A stretch of 64,000 nucleotides of DNA. Source: Aphrocallistes beatrix. Its lineage: Eukaryota > Porifera > Hexactinellida > Sceptrulophora > Aphrocallistidae. The translations under genes and the position numbers were made by a program. Positions 1 through 9,475 of the stretch are shown in pieces; position 1 is the stretch's first letter; each line of letters starts with the position of its first letter. The stretch lies in contig OY725498.1 in assembly GCA_963281255.1 (NCBI GenBank), forward strand, positions 4,030,001-4,094,000, given 5' to 3'. The notes below the pieces were generated by a model. That model was not told where the DNA came from. It worked only from the letters and a program-made list of their open reading frames with translations, and did no database searches.

Positions 1-88
1 AAAAGTAAGTTTTTATTTCCTTTTTCGTTTTACAGATTTCATCTTCGAAATTGTCCTTATCGCATGAGGCAATACCTGCAGTTGCCAT
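1..88 (-). CDS. NHL-family copy 1, N-terminal 29 codons, cut by window edge
   Basis: The minus strand from 88 down to 1 is open. It encodes the family N-terminus, starting MATAGIASCDKDNFEDE and continuing into the coiled coil. The start is chosen because every family member begins with MATA or MTTA at the same place, just downstream of a conserved AT-rich leader. It belongs to the type I subgroup (IAS-C-DKD) shared with the copies ending at 4661, 8250 and 55659, as opposed to the type II start (DVVSSEE). The rest of the gene lies outside the window, so I cannot say whether it is intact. Confidence 0.75.
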   Translation of the reverse strand, partial: MATAGIASCDKDNFEDEICKTKKEIKTYF

Positions 89-798
89 TAAATAATGTAT
101 GAAGCTAATGGAAAATGTATAATACGAACAAACACAATAATTATTCACAATCAAAGTTCATAAATATGGTGGATACGTGCCTATAAATATCTAGATCATA
201 GACATAGCTAGCATCAGGCAGGATTAGGGTTGTGCGGGATCACTTCATATTTCCACGCGGGGCTCCTTTGCCCCAAATGCGGACAATCAAAATTGGAATC
301 GTTAGGCGTACGGACCACTAAACTTGAGTGGGAAGTAGTGCACGTGGAAAATTGTGCATCACTCAGAAAGAAGATATTTATGATTAAACGTCCTTCTTTT
401 TCTCCCTCACGGTATTACAAAAAACTTGTGTTTTTTTATGACAAAGAAATATTTTTTAAGAGTTTGATCTGAAATTCAATGAACTTCTTTTCTTGTGTAA
501 AACACATGCCTGTGAACATGCACAGTCTGTCCTATAATTTACTATGTACAAGTATATTCTTGGTTATTTTGAGCGTTTTATATATTAGCATTAGGTACTC
601 TAGTTATATTATTGACACCAGACATGGTACGATTACGAAAAATCGCAATTTGCTTTTTCCCTTTTCAAGGTATATAATATGACGTCATGATGACTAGACA
701 GTTTTTACAATTTTCTTCATTTATATTATATTTATTCCAGATTTCAGAGCACTTATTATAATGTCTCAGGAGTCGAAGAGAAGCCAAACAACTTCAAG
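89..798. other. Upstream flank of copy 1, no gene recognised
   Basis: AT-rich sequence. Short open frames at 230-472 and 479-682 show no domain or family signature. An isolated TGACGTCA palindrome lies at 680-687. The first bases upstream of the start resemble the leaders of the other type I copies. Confidence 0.5.
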
Positions 799-1190
799 AT
801 GGTAAATAACATTGTTGGAATGAAATCAGTAATATTGTTGAGGTTATTGCATCCACTTTTTTCAATACAATTTCTAGACCAAAGTCCGAATCGTCCCTTA
901 TTCATAAGCTTGGCGCCGGTAGAACTGGAAAACCACCACCTCGAATTAAAAAATATGTTTGCTCGAGTCGTCAACTTAAATCTGCAATTTAACTGTTAAT
1001 TATCTTAAAAGAACTGATACCGTTCGTCATTGTTTGCACAAACTTGATTGCTCTAAGCCTTACTCGAAACCTATTCCACTAAAATTTAAAAAAATATTTT
1101 TCTTGGGGGAGAATAACATCGAAAAATCAATGCTAGGATCCTATCTTTGTAGATGAAGCATTCGTAAGGTGTAATCGAATGTGGACTAAA
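799..1190 (+). pseudogene. Possible Tc1-like transposase relic
   Basis: No single frame is open. Reading across frames on the plus strand gives pieces that recall the paired helix-turn-helix part of Tc1-type transposases: a basic G-R-T-G-K-P-P-P-R-I-K segment near 910-955, then a segment ending KPYSKPIPLK near 1050-1090. No catalytic triad was found. The resemblance is judged by eye and is weak. It could also be chance similarity in unannotated DNA. Confidence 0.25.
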
Positions 1191-1199
1191 AGAGGCAAT

Positions 1200-1611
1200 T
1201 TGACAATTTTTCACACCGTTTCTATACAATACTATGTACAGCTTCACTCTCACAATAGAAATCATTATACGACACTATTGTAGGCTGTCATTGCTATCAA
1301 TACTTCAAAGCAATAACTTATATAAATGTCTCAATTATATATTATAGTGCAGCGCTGTCCAACAGGCGGCCCGCGTTGCCTGCTTCAATCTCTCCAAAAT
1401 GCCGAGTGCACGCCCCTGTATTGCGGCCCGCCACTAAATGGTATGAAGCAGTTGCGCCCGAAGTAAATATAGTTGGACAGCCCTGTTATAGTGTATGGCA
1501 GCAAAAAAGGTTATTTGTATATTTTCAACAACCCTTTATATACATATTTTCACACGATTTGACGAATTTTGAAAATTATGCTAGAGACTAGCTTCCAACG
1601 GTTGACATGGG
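1200..1611 (+). mobile_element. Helitron-like family B, truncated copy
   Basis: This matches the middle of the family B repeat (compare 2220-2462 and 13010-13265), including the segment with acacctttatatacat and the ctagagactagcttccaacg block. It lacks both the TC 5' end and the GC-rich 3' end. A small hAT-type MITE (1350-1485) interrupts it, and the minisatellite at 1612 replaces its 3' part. Confidence 0.6.
1350..1485. mobile_element. hAT-type MITE with 8-bp target duplication
   Basis: 136 bp. It begins CAGCGCTGTCCAAC and ends GTTGGACAGCCCTG, which are near-perfect inverted repeats. It is flanked on both sides by TTATAGTG (1342-1349 and 1486-1493). Other copies of the host repeat (around 2355 and 13140) show the uninterrupted site. 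An 8-bp duplication and CAG...CTG ends are typical of hAT elements. It has no coding capacity. Confidence 0.85.
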
Positions 1612-1775
1612 GCTACATATGTAGCTACACGTGTAGTTACATATGTAGCTACACATGTAGTTACACATGTAGCTACACGTGTAACTACACATGTAGCTAC
1701 ATATGTAGCTACACATGTAACTACACATGTAACTACATATTTCGCTACACGTGTAGCTACATATTTCGCTACACG
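1612..1775. repeat. 12-bp palindromic minisatellite
   Basis: About 13-14 tandem copies of a 12-bp unit close to GTAGCTACACAT, with the sixth step varying between ACATGT, ACGTGT and ATATGT. The unit contains two self-complementary centres (AGCT and ACATGT), so the array can fold on itself and reads alike on both strands. The long open frames across it on both strands (CSY repeats) follow from the repeat and are not genes. Confidence 0.85.
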
Positions 1776-2044
1776 ACTCGGTCAGTCGAAAGTACAACCA
1801 AGTAATATGTACACGGTTCAAATCTGTACTGATCTCAAAATATGGCATACAAATTTCCATTCGCAAATAATCAATGCTAAAAATCTTCGAATATGAGATA
1901 AGTATAGAGTATAGACACATACTGATGATTGAAGTGTTCACTTAGAGAATATACAAAATACATATACAGTAGTATAATGAATAGTTTTGAAAAATTAAGA
2001 AATTTGAGTTGTTTAATACTGTAATGTATTTTAAAATATAAATA
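1776..2044. other. No feature recognised
   Basis: AT-rich spacer between the minisatellite and the next family B element. No coding pattern or repeat family was recognised. Confidence 0.4.
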
Positions 2045-2494
2045 TCTTATATATTAAAATGCTAGGATTTTTTTGTTTGTTTGTTTGTCTGAATTGATTG
2101 AAGAATTGGCAAGTCGTAGAGATACGAAAATTGGTATGTAGGTGTCAAATGATGAATCTAGGATTAAGTTCGAAAATCTAAGCGAAATTTTCACACCTCT
2201 GCAAAAAAAATGGAAAACAATTTTTCACACCTTTTTTATACAATACTATGTACGGCTTCACTCTCACAATAGAAATCATTATACGACACTATTGTAGGCT
2301 TCATTGTAATTAATACTTCAAAGCAATGACTTATATAAATGTCTCAATTATATATTATAGCGTATGGCATTTGTATATTATCACACCTTTATATACATAT
2401 TTTCACACGATTTGACGAATTTTGAAAATTATGCTAGAGACTAGCTTCCAACGGTTGACATGGGGTTTTCAGGGGTGTAGATTTCGAATATCGT
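2045..2494 (+). mobile_element. Helitron-like family B, 5' part abutting a sulfotransferase relic
   Basis: It starts A|TCTTATATATTAAAATGC, the same 5' end as the copies at 12822, 40867 and 44654. It follows the family consensus to the ttcgaatatcgtat segment. At about 2495 the consensus stops and sulfotransferase-like sequence begins. The GC-rich 3' terminus is missing here; the next one downstream is at 4237, in the family A element. Confidence 0.7.
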
Positions 2495-3467
2495 ATGTTT
2501 TGCACCTATCCCAGATCCGGGACCACATGGTTGCAGCATATCCTGCTCATCATGGTGACTGGTGAGGTTCTAAAGGATTCGTTTTTCACACAATCTCCAT
2601 TTATAGATGTGCCTATGTATGATGATGAGGAGGTTTCTGAAATGCAATTGAAGGGTAGAAAACTACTAAGAGTGAATTTCAAGCATTAGCAGACCCTCGC
2701 ATCCTAAAAACGCATCTACCCTATCAACTAATTCCTAAGAATCCTAAAGTGAAATATATCTATTGCTTTAGAAACCCTAAAGATAACCTAGTGTCTAACT
2801 ATTTCCATACTTGTGGCAAAAAAATGTTTGATTTTGACGGAACACTTCAGCAGTATTTTGAACTATGGATGAGTGGGGAAGTAGCCTATGGGAGTTGGTT
2901 CGATCATATTCAAGGATGGTGGAAAGTTAGGAATGATCCTAATATACTAATTCGGTCTCACGAGAACTACATTGTAATTTCAAATGTAAATTGAAGAATT
3001 TTTAGGACTGAAACTCCCTGAAAAAGTTTTTGAATTGCTTACGAAGGAATCAGATTTCGAAAAAATGAAAACTAACCAGGTTTTTTCTTACAGTGTATTG
3101 AAAGAAAGAGGAAATGAAAACTACCTGCATTTAAGCAGGGGAGTAGTGGGTGAGTGGAAAACTCGATTGACTCAGGAACATGGGTTTATCTAGGTGCTTA
3201 GCCGGTACTTATAGGTGCCAGCCAGGTATCGTCCGAGTTGCATAGGTGCTTGCAGTATGATTCGATTTTGGCGTTGAGTTACTACCACCCATGGAATTAC
3301 AAGATAAATCACTGTTTGCGTGCCATATAACTTTTATCACCTTCAAAAAAAGTGCCGGACTGGGAAATCCTAGAAAAAAACATGCTCAGGAACAGAATCA
3401 GAAAATTGAGATGATGGATACCCAATTGGAAAGAAGTATTTTTGAAAAGCTAATTTTCGACTCATAG
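2495..3467 (+). pseudogene. Cytosolic sulfotransferase (SULT-like) pseudogene, 5'-truncated
   Basis: Three landmarks of PAPS-dependent sulfotransferases appear in order: TYPRSGTTW (PAPS 5'-phosphosulfate loop) at about 2501, YCFRNPKDNLVSNYFH (3'-phosphate site) at about 2761, and the C-terminal G-E-W-K segment at about 3150. The region before the first motif, about 40 residues, is absent. The frame shifts between 2660 and 2690 and again near 2990. A 204-bp insertion with a 10-bp duplication splits the C-terminal tail; the tail resumes at 3385 (QEQNQKIEMMD) and stops at 3465-3467. No introns are seen, so a retrocopy or a captured gene piece are both possible. It is not functional as it stands. 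Confidence 0.85.
3181..3384. mobile_element. Unclassified 204-bp insertion with 10-bp target duplication
   Basis: CTCAGGAACA occurs at 3171-3180 and again at 3385-3394. The sulfotransferase reading continues logically across the pair (LTQE then QEQNQ). The inserted DNA has no coding capacity and no obvious long terminal inverted repeats; it ends in an A-rich stretch (3374-3380). A short SINE-like element is possible, but I recognise no tRNA head. Confidence 0.6.
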
Positions 3468-3507
3468 AATATTAATATCAGTATGTAGTGACAGTTTTAC
3501 TTTCTTA

Positions 3508-4237
3508 TCCTTACCGATTAATGCTTGTATATATATATATACGTATATAGTCGACTCCGCTTAATAGGGTCACATCGGTCAGGGGATATTTTGACCCGAT
3601 TAAGCGGAGAACTCTATCAACCAAAAATATTTTTGTATTAGCCTCTATGTGTGAGAGCTATTCCGGTCCTGCCAAAAGTGGCCCGATTAAGCGGCTGACC
3701 CATTTAAACAGTGACCCCCTATTAAGCGGAGTCGACTGTATATATATATCTGTAACGAATTGATTGAAGAAACTGCCAGGCACAGAAAGCTGATTTTTGG
3801 CATATGGGAGTCTTTTGGCTATGGCTCCACTAAGTTCTGACCTCAGACGAAAATGTCGACTCATCATGAAATTATGACGTCATTGCCATATTTTTATAAT
3901 TAGAAATTTAAGTTTTTCGTCTCTAACTCAGCCATTTTAGGTGATAGAAGGCTGAAATTTTAATAGAATGTGTATATTAATATTTTTCACATGTGATACA
4001 ACTATCATCAAAAAGGATCATCACTCTGTTATGATGTCATCATTACGCATCAAAAATTTAAAAATTGACTAATTTGATGATTTTTCGATTGATATCGATT
4101 TTAACAGTAAGACAGACATATTTAAGAGATGTTATCTCCCTTATAATTAATCAATGTGAGCTCAGGCGAAAAAGGGCGCCTCTAGCAGACACAAAGTGTC
4201 CGCCAGTCGCGCAGCGTAATCAAGCGAAGGGTGCTTG
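3508..4237 (+). mobile_element. Helitron-like family A, with nested Tigger-like MITE
   Basis: The 5' end is A|TCCTTACCGATTAAT and a TA-rich stretch follows. The body runs from gtaacgaattgattgaag to the GC-rich 3' tail with a tgtccgcca hairpin arm, and ends GGGTGCTTG|T. Family copies elsewhere (48659-49211) show the same ends in the opposite orientation. A TGACGTCA site lies at 3875-3882. A 191-bp MITE sits in the TA stretch at 3548-3738. Confidence 0.7.
3548..3738. mobile_element. Tigger/pogo-like MITE, family 1
   Basis: 191 bp with inverted ends (t)AGTCGACTCCGCTTAATAG / TATTAAGCGGAGTCGACTG, inserted in a TA run. The interior repeats the cgattaagcgg motif in both orientations. A second copy lies at 57006-57193. 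Ends of this kind with TA targets are typical of pogo/Tigger-derived MITEs. Confidence 0.8.
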
Positions 4238-4660
4238 TGAATTATTAAATTAAACTGAACATTTAACTTATTTTCGCTTTAATTAATTTTCTATACGTTT
4301 TAATTTTCACGGAACTCACGATCTAAAAATTGTAAATAATTATCGGACACACTGTAGTAGCAATGGTACCGTCCAGAAAATATTTAATCTTATACGCTTA
4401 AATATCGATATACAGCAATTGTCGTTACCTAGAGAAAAGAAAATATCGGACTATAGCGGAATAAAAATGTAATTGGGGTATATATCAAGACTCAATTAAC
4501 ATAATTTGGAGTTTAGTTGAACCTACAAGTATAAGCTTGAAATCATGACATAAACATCAAATTGTCACTCTTAATCTAACAAATTACTAAACAAAAAAAA
4601 CAAAAAATAAAATTAGATAAGAAACAAACATATTTAATCTAGTTAAATATTAAGAAATCA
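4238..4660. other. 3' flank of NHL copy 2
   Basis: AT-rich sequence next to the stop codon of the minus-strand gene. The part nearest the gene (acaaaaaa..aattagataagaaacaaa) recurs at 10430-10490, 50480-50520 and 61400-61440, so it travels with the gene as part of the duplicated unit. No gene is seen. Confidence 0.5.
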
Positions 4661-5908
4661 TTAGAATATCAAAAGATGATGATTGTGACCTACGAGGATG
4701 ATTCTCTCTTTTGCATCTAGTGTGACACCAAGAGGACTCTGTATGCTATCAGTGATTTCATGAACTAAATCTCCTTCTTGATTGAATAGAACAATAGCGG
4801 GTTGGTTAAAATCTGAAATAATAAAGTTACCGCACCCATCTATACAGAATGAATAGGGGGTTTTCAAATGTTTGGAAATAGAATTGAGAACAGTATTCTG
4901 TACCTGAGTCAGGTTATAGTTGAAAGAATAGAGGAAAGGGTTAATGGAGCTCAGCACATAAATGTACTCGTTGGTTAGTTTTATGTCAGAAGGAAACTTC
5001 AGTATTCCTTTTCCAAACTGAGACTTGAATAGGAAATCTTTGGAGAATATTTGGACTTGATTATTACCACAGTCACACACAAATATATCTCCATTCGATT
5101 CATTGATAGTAACGCCATGTGGGGATTTTAATTGTCCTTCTCCATTCCCTGGAGTTCCTACCTGTTTCAGAAATGTTCCAGTCAAATCATAAATTAACAA
5201 ACAGCCAGCTCCATTCTGAGTTACAAACACTTTATTTTGGTAGAAAGCTATGCAAAGAGGAGAATTCATCTTACCATCTCCATCTCTATCTCCAAACTTG
5301 TACAAATACTTTCCATCTTTGTCAAATACTTGCACTCTGTTGTTACTCTGATCTGCTACGAAAATATTACTAGTCTGGCAGTGCACTGATACTCCCCAAG
5401 GAAAATAGAATTGTCCTTCTTTATCACCTGATGTCCCTCCTATACTGAGTACAGGAGTCAATTTTCCTTCATAATCTACTACAGGTAGGCTAGATACTAC
5501 AGAAGTAGAGTTAGTAACAGTAAGTCTACCAATAGTACCAGCTAACTCCAATATTGTCTTGTCAAAGTCAAGACAGATGTGTTTAGATTCAGATTGAGAT
5601 TCAAATTCTTTTCGTTTCTCGGATAATTGTTCGATAATTGAACTTTGGATTTCTTTTAGATTTTCATACTTCACTTCATCTTTGGCACATTCTAACATTC
5701 GTTCAAGTCCTGTTATTGATTGTTTGGGTTTATCTCTTTCTCTTTTGTGAGAACTTAAGATCTCCTCCAATTCTTTCATTAGTTTTTCTTTTCTCTCTTT
5801 CAAACAATCCATCAATTGACAGAAAAAAGTTTCTATTTCCTTTTTCGTTTTAGAGATTTCATCTTCGAAATCGTCCTTATCGTAAGAGGCAATACCCGCT
5901 GTTGCCAT
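4661..5908 (-). CDS. Coiled-coil/NHL propeller protein, copy 2 (intact, type I)
   Basis: 415 aa, single exon. The N-terminus MATAGIASYDKDD is followed by a charged coiled coil to about residue 125, the near-invariant linker around LAGTIGRLTV, and six NHL blades from about residue 160. Family-variable positions read FPW in blade 1 (169-171), N232 in blade 2, PH near 264, and VGHNHHLLIF at the C-terminus. There is no RING, B-box or signal peptide at this start. The frame stays open upstream to 6025 and would add 39 residues with a hydrophobic stretch; I chose 5908 because all family members share this start. By analogy with TRIM-NHL propellers it may bind RNA or protein, but the ligand is unknown. 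Confidence 0.88.
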   Translation of the reverse strand: MATAGIASYDKDDFEDEISKTKKEIETFFCQLMDCLKERKEKLMKELEEILSSHKRERDKPKQSITGLERMLECAKDEVKYENLKEIQSSIIEQLSEKRKEFESQSESKHICLDFDKTILELAGTIGRLTVTNSTSVVSSLPVVDYEGKLTPVLSIGGTSGDKEGQFYFPWGVSVHCQTSNIFVADQSNNRVQVFDKDGKYLYKFGDRDGDGKMNSPLCIAFYQNKVFVTQNGAGCLLIYDLTGTFLKQVGTPGNGEGQLKSPHGVTINESNGDIFVCDCGNNQVQIFSKDFLFKSQFGKGILKFPSDIKLTNEYIYVLSSINPFLYSFNYNLTQVQNTVLNSISKHLKTPYSFCIDGCGNFIISDFNQPAIVLFNQEGDLVHEITDSIQSPLGVTLDAKERIILVGHNHHLLIF

Positions 5909-6164
5909 TAAATAATAAATAAATCTAATATAAATGTATAATACGAACAAACATAATAGAAACAGATGAAGCCGCTTTATTGGGACAGCAAAGTTAACGT
6001 TTTGGTCCGAATAAGCAGTTTTCACTGTGCAATATGAGAAACTGTAAGATCATTATAAAGTTATGAACTAATTGGATAAGTCAATGAATAAACTAAATCA
6101 GTAGAAATACAGTAGATATTGGATCTAGTGATATTATATAATAATAATTTTGTTCGGTTTGAGG
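5909..6164. other. 5' flank of copy 2
   Basis: This holds the AT-rich leader shared by type I copies and a short decayed stretch (5965-6015) recalling the cgcttaatnggg motif of Tigger-like MITEs. The segment taagtcaatgaataaacta near 6080 recurs at 22700 and 53810. No gene. Confidence 0.4.
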
Positions 6165-6535
6165 TGCCTCAGGCGATGACATCTCTAAATACGTCTGTCT
6201 TACTGTTATAATCGATATCACTCGAAAAATCACAAAATTTGTCAATTTTACAATTTTTGATGCACAATGATGACGTCATAACAGAATCATGAGTCATCAT
6301 TTTTGATTATTGTTGTAGCATATGTGAGATTTAATAATATATACATTCTATTAAATTTTAGCCCTTCATGATAGCCTCTAAAATGGCTGACAATGGCACC
6401 ATATTTCCATGATGAGTCGACGTTTTCGTCTGAGGTCAGAACTTAGTGGAGCCATAGTCAAAAGACTTACACATGCCAAAAATCAGCTTTCTGTATCTTG
6501 GCAGTTTATTCAATCAACTCGTTACAGAGATATAT
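6165..6535 (-). mobile_element. Helitron-like family A, truncated copy
   Basis: It matches the family A body in reverse orientation, from the gcctcaggcg segment through gatatcactcgaaaaatcac to caatcaactcgttacagagatata. A TGACGTCA palindrome lies at 6271-6278. The GC-rich 3' tail and the 5' TC end are both missing. Confidence 0.65.
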
Positions 6536-6880
6536 AATATTTCTCGATTTCTGTCTTCAAGCAGGCATTGCATGACATGTTCACGGACTGAACTCCTCTC
6601 TCTACCTGCCCGTCGCCCTCTGGGTGATATGGGGAGCTATGACGTTTTTCAATACCGAACCCATTCAACATTCCCTAACTAACTGTGTAAGTCCAGATAG
6701 GGCGGTAATCAGACACTTCGTCGCTCGGGCATTCGTCGACGGAACTTTCGTCCCTGGAATTTTCGTTCCCGAACCTTTGTCTCATTAGAGGCTAAAATAA
6801 ACAGGCACTAATTTGTAAGGAACGGAAAGTGAGGCTTTTTGAGTGGATTTTGTTTGAAGAAAATGGGTGAAAATGAGGAA
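6536..6880. other. No gene; short ttcgt repeats
   Basis: Unique-looking sequence. Around 6718-6782 it has an imperfect repetition of a ttcgtcnnnggaa-type motif. No coding pattern was recognised. Confidence 0.35.
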
Positions 6881-7510
6881 TTTTCATTGAGAAATCAGTA
6901 AGTTCGAAAGGGACAATCCTTAACCTACATAACTTCACCCTAAGCATCGTTCCAATCTATTTTCCACAAATCCAGAGGATACTCGCGCTCATTAGTTCGA
7001 GTTTGATAGTCTTTATCAAGCCTCTTCCGTCAACTCCCTCAATGTCATCAGCGACGTCTCTCACTTTACCGGAACCTTGCCTTGTATGTTCTTCGGGAGC
7101 TGGGAAGCGAGCATCGAGGCGATAAATTCCATTCCTACCCCCAGGGTGTTGGAACTTACGACGTATCTCGAAAAAGAAGTCATCAATTTGTACTCCAGGA
7201 TCCCAATCTGATCTACAGAGTTGCTGCATGATATGGTAGGGTCAATCGGAGGATACAGAGTCTCTTCTAGGATTTCCAAACCCCCAACAATTGACTCGGC
7301 GCTTCTTACTACATCCCTTACCAATTCCCTCTCCGCTGTCTACGGTTGACGCAGGCTGGTAGGAGTTGAATTGAGTTTTTCTGTCCTTGCTCGCCATTCA
7401 GGATTTGCTGTACGCTGGCTAGGAAAAGATGCTTCCAATCCCCATTCTCGTTCCTTTAGACAATGTTGGGATTGTAGGTCCAGTAGACATCGTGGTCCTT
7501 TGCTTGAGTG
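6881..7510 (-). pseudogene. Gag-like retroelement relic, partial copy 1
   Basis: Homologous to the longer copies at 21510-22640 and 52620-53805. On the minus strand it begins with the MSTGPTIPTL-type start region near 7490. It holds pieces resembling SFSRYVVxxNTxGVGMEF (about 7180-7130) and DVADDIEGVDGR (about 7060-7025), split between frames. The zinc-knuckle half present in the other copies is missing. It is clearly non-functional. Assignment as gag rests on the zinc knuckle of the longer copies. Confidence 0.5.
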
Positions 7511-7680
7511 TGAATTGTAGTATTTAAATACGTAATGTAAAATCGTTTAATATTATGACTATAAACTAGATTGGAAGAAATACTACAATTAAACTAAATA
7601 ACACGAGAGTAAATATATATACTATCCGGTTAGTTGAGTAAAGTTAAAGTTTAAAAGTATACCAATTGAACCTTAACATA
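7511..7680. other. Spacer shared with two other loci
   Basis: This stretch, containing aaataacacgagagtaaata, recurs near 22740 and 53850 beside the other gag-like relics. It marks a duplicated block of gag relic, MITE and NHL 3' end. Confidence 0.5.
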
Positions 7681-7844
7681 CAGTATAACTCGGTTAGTAC
7701 GTACTCGGGATAAGACGTACACCAGCTTAGTACGTACTCATTTCTCTGAATCAGAATTCCTGTAATATAGAGATTCCTAAATGTAATATCAACTCGGTTA
7801 GTTTTCCGCTTCCCAGAGGGGTACGTCTTATCCGAGTTCTATGG
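7681..7844. mobile_element. Tigger/pogo-like MITE, family 2
   Basis: It begins CAGTATAACTCGGTTAGTAC and ends TTATCCGAGTTCTATGG; the inverted ends match the cagtaNaactcgg type. The interior holds repeated tagtacgtactc and a ggtacgtcttatccgag arm. Related copies lie at 53966-54091 and, internally deleted, at 22860-22919; a fragment lies near 57778-57830. Confidence 0.7.
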
Positions 7845-7888
7845 TACTAACAGTCTATGACATTTATCATTTCACATGAATTGTCTAA

Positions 7889-8020
7889 TTATAAAAAAGG
7901 TGACAATGACGCCATAATTCCATGATAAGTCTACATTTTCGTCTGAGGTCAGAACTTACTAGAGCCATAGCCAAAGACTCCCACATGCCAAAAATCAGCT
8001 TTCTACGCCTAACAGTTTCT
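7889..8020 (-). mobile_element. Helitron-like family A, short fragment
   Basis: It matches the family A 5' body in reverse (ccatgataagtctacattttcgtctgaggtcag through gccaaaaatcagctttct). Both ends are missing. Confidence 0.6.
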
Positions 8021-8249
8021 TCCTTCCCTCTTACAAATAAAAGCTCAAAAACTAGAATTTCCAATTGTATGGAAATGTCTATCGATAATAATCAGTGCGA
8101 TTCTAGAGGTGTAAAAATAAAGAAAGGAATCAAAACAAACACAAATCATTGTCACTCTTCAAGTTAATCTGTCAAATTACCAAGGAGAAAACATAAAATA
8201 AAACAGAATAAGAAACAAATATTTATTAGAGTGAAATATCGCGAAATCA

Positions 8250-9475
8250 TCAGAATATCAAAAGACGATAATTGCGACCTACGAGAACAATTCTCCCTCT
8301 GGTATCTAGTGTGATACCAACTGGTTTCTGAATGTATCAGTGATTTTATGAACTAAGTCTCCTTCTTGATTGAATAGAAAAATAGAGTGTAGGGTATAAT
8401 CTGAAATAACAAAGTTGCCAGCACCATCTATACAGAATGAATAGGGTTGTTTTAAATGTTTGGAAATAGAATTGAGAACAGCATTCTGTACCTGAGTGAG
8501 GTTATAGTTGAAAGAATAGAGGAAAGGGTTAGTGCAGCTCAGTACATAAATGTACTCGTTGGTTAGTTTTATGTCAGAAGGAGACTTCAGTATTCCTTTT
8601 CCAAACTGAGACTTGAATAAGAAATCTTTGGAGAATATTTGGACTCGATTATTACTATAGTTACACACAAATATATCTCCATTCGATTCATTGATAGTAA
8701 TACCACGTGGGGAGTTGAATTGTCCTTCTCCATACCCTGGAGTTCCTATCTGTTTCAAAAATGTCTTATTTAAATCATAAACTAACAAACAACCAGCTCC
8801 ATTCTGAGATACAAACACTTTATTTTCATAAAAAGTAACGCAAAGGGGATAATTCATCTTACCAGCTCCATCTCTATCTCCAAACTTGAATAAATACTTT
8901 CTATCTTTGTTAAATACTTGCACTCTGTTGTTACTCTGATCTGCTACGAAAATATTACCAGTCTGGTAGTGCACTGCTACTCCCCAAGGATAAGAGAATT
9001 GTCCTTCCTTACTACCTGATGTTCCTCCTATACTGAGTACAGGAGTCACTTTTCCCTCATAATCTACTACAGGTAGGCTAGATACTACAGAATTAGAGTT
9101 AGTAACAGTAAGTCTACCAATAGTACCAGCTAACTCCAATATTGTCTTGTCAAAGTAAAGACTGATGTGTTTAGATTCGGACTGAGATTCAAATTCATTT
9201 CTTTTCTCTGATAATTGTTCGATAAATGAGCTTTGGATTTCTTTCATATCTTCAGACTTGATTTTATTTTTCGTAAATTGTAAGAGTGCTTCAAGTTCTG
9301 TTAGAGATTGTTTGTGAGACTATAGAATCGAATCCAATTCCTTCATTAGTTTTTCTTTTCTATCTCTCAAACAATCCATCAACTGACAAAAGTAAGTTTC
9401 TATTTTCTTTTTCGTTTTAGAGATTTCATCTTCGAAATCGTTCTTATTGCATGAGGCAATACTTGCTGTTGCCAT
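8250..9475 (-). pseudogene. Coiled-coil/NHL copy 3, broken (type I)
   Basis: The N-terminus starts at 9475 (MATASIASCNKND). It has an in-frame TAG at 9320-9322 within the coiled coil, next to an in-frame loss of about six codons compared with copy 14. The frame then stays open through blades 1-5. A one-base deletion near 8330 (gaatgtatc versus gtatgctatc) shifts the last blade, and the family stop would be at 8250-8252. It has a hydrophobic upstream extension like copy 2 (frame open to 9562). Its 3' end is the same subtype as the fragment at 54783. A TTTATT (AATAAA on the minus strand) lies at 8222-8227, a plausible poly(A) signal. Confidence 0.85.

Noticed and set aside
230-682. Two small plus-strand frames upstream of NHL copy 1
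   Set aside because: No signature, AT-rich composition, and not conserved at other type I leaders.
1612-1775. CRISPR-like array
   Set aside because: Repeat units are 12 bp with no spacers, and the genome is eukaryotic.
1569-1941. Cys-Ser-Tyr repeat proteins on both strands
   Set aside because: Produced by the 12-bp palindromic minisatellite; reads the same on both strands and has no gene context.
3190-3250. tRNA-like head of a SINE in the 204-bp insertion
   Set aside because: No A-box/B-box pair or cloverleaf could be found by eye.
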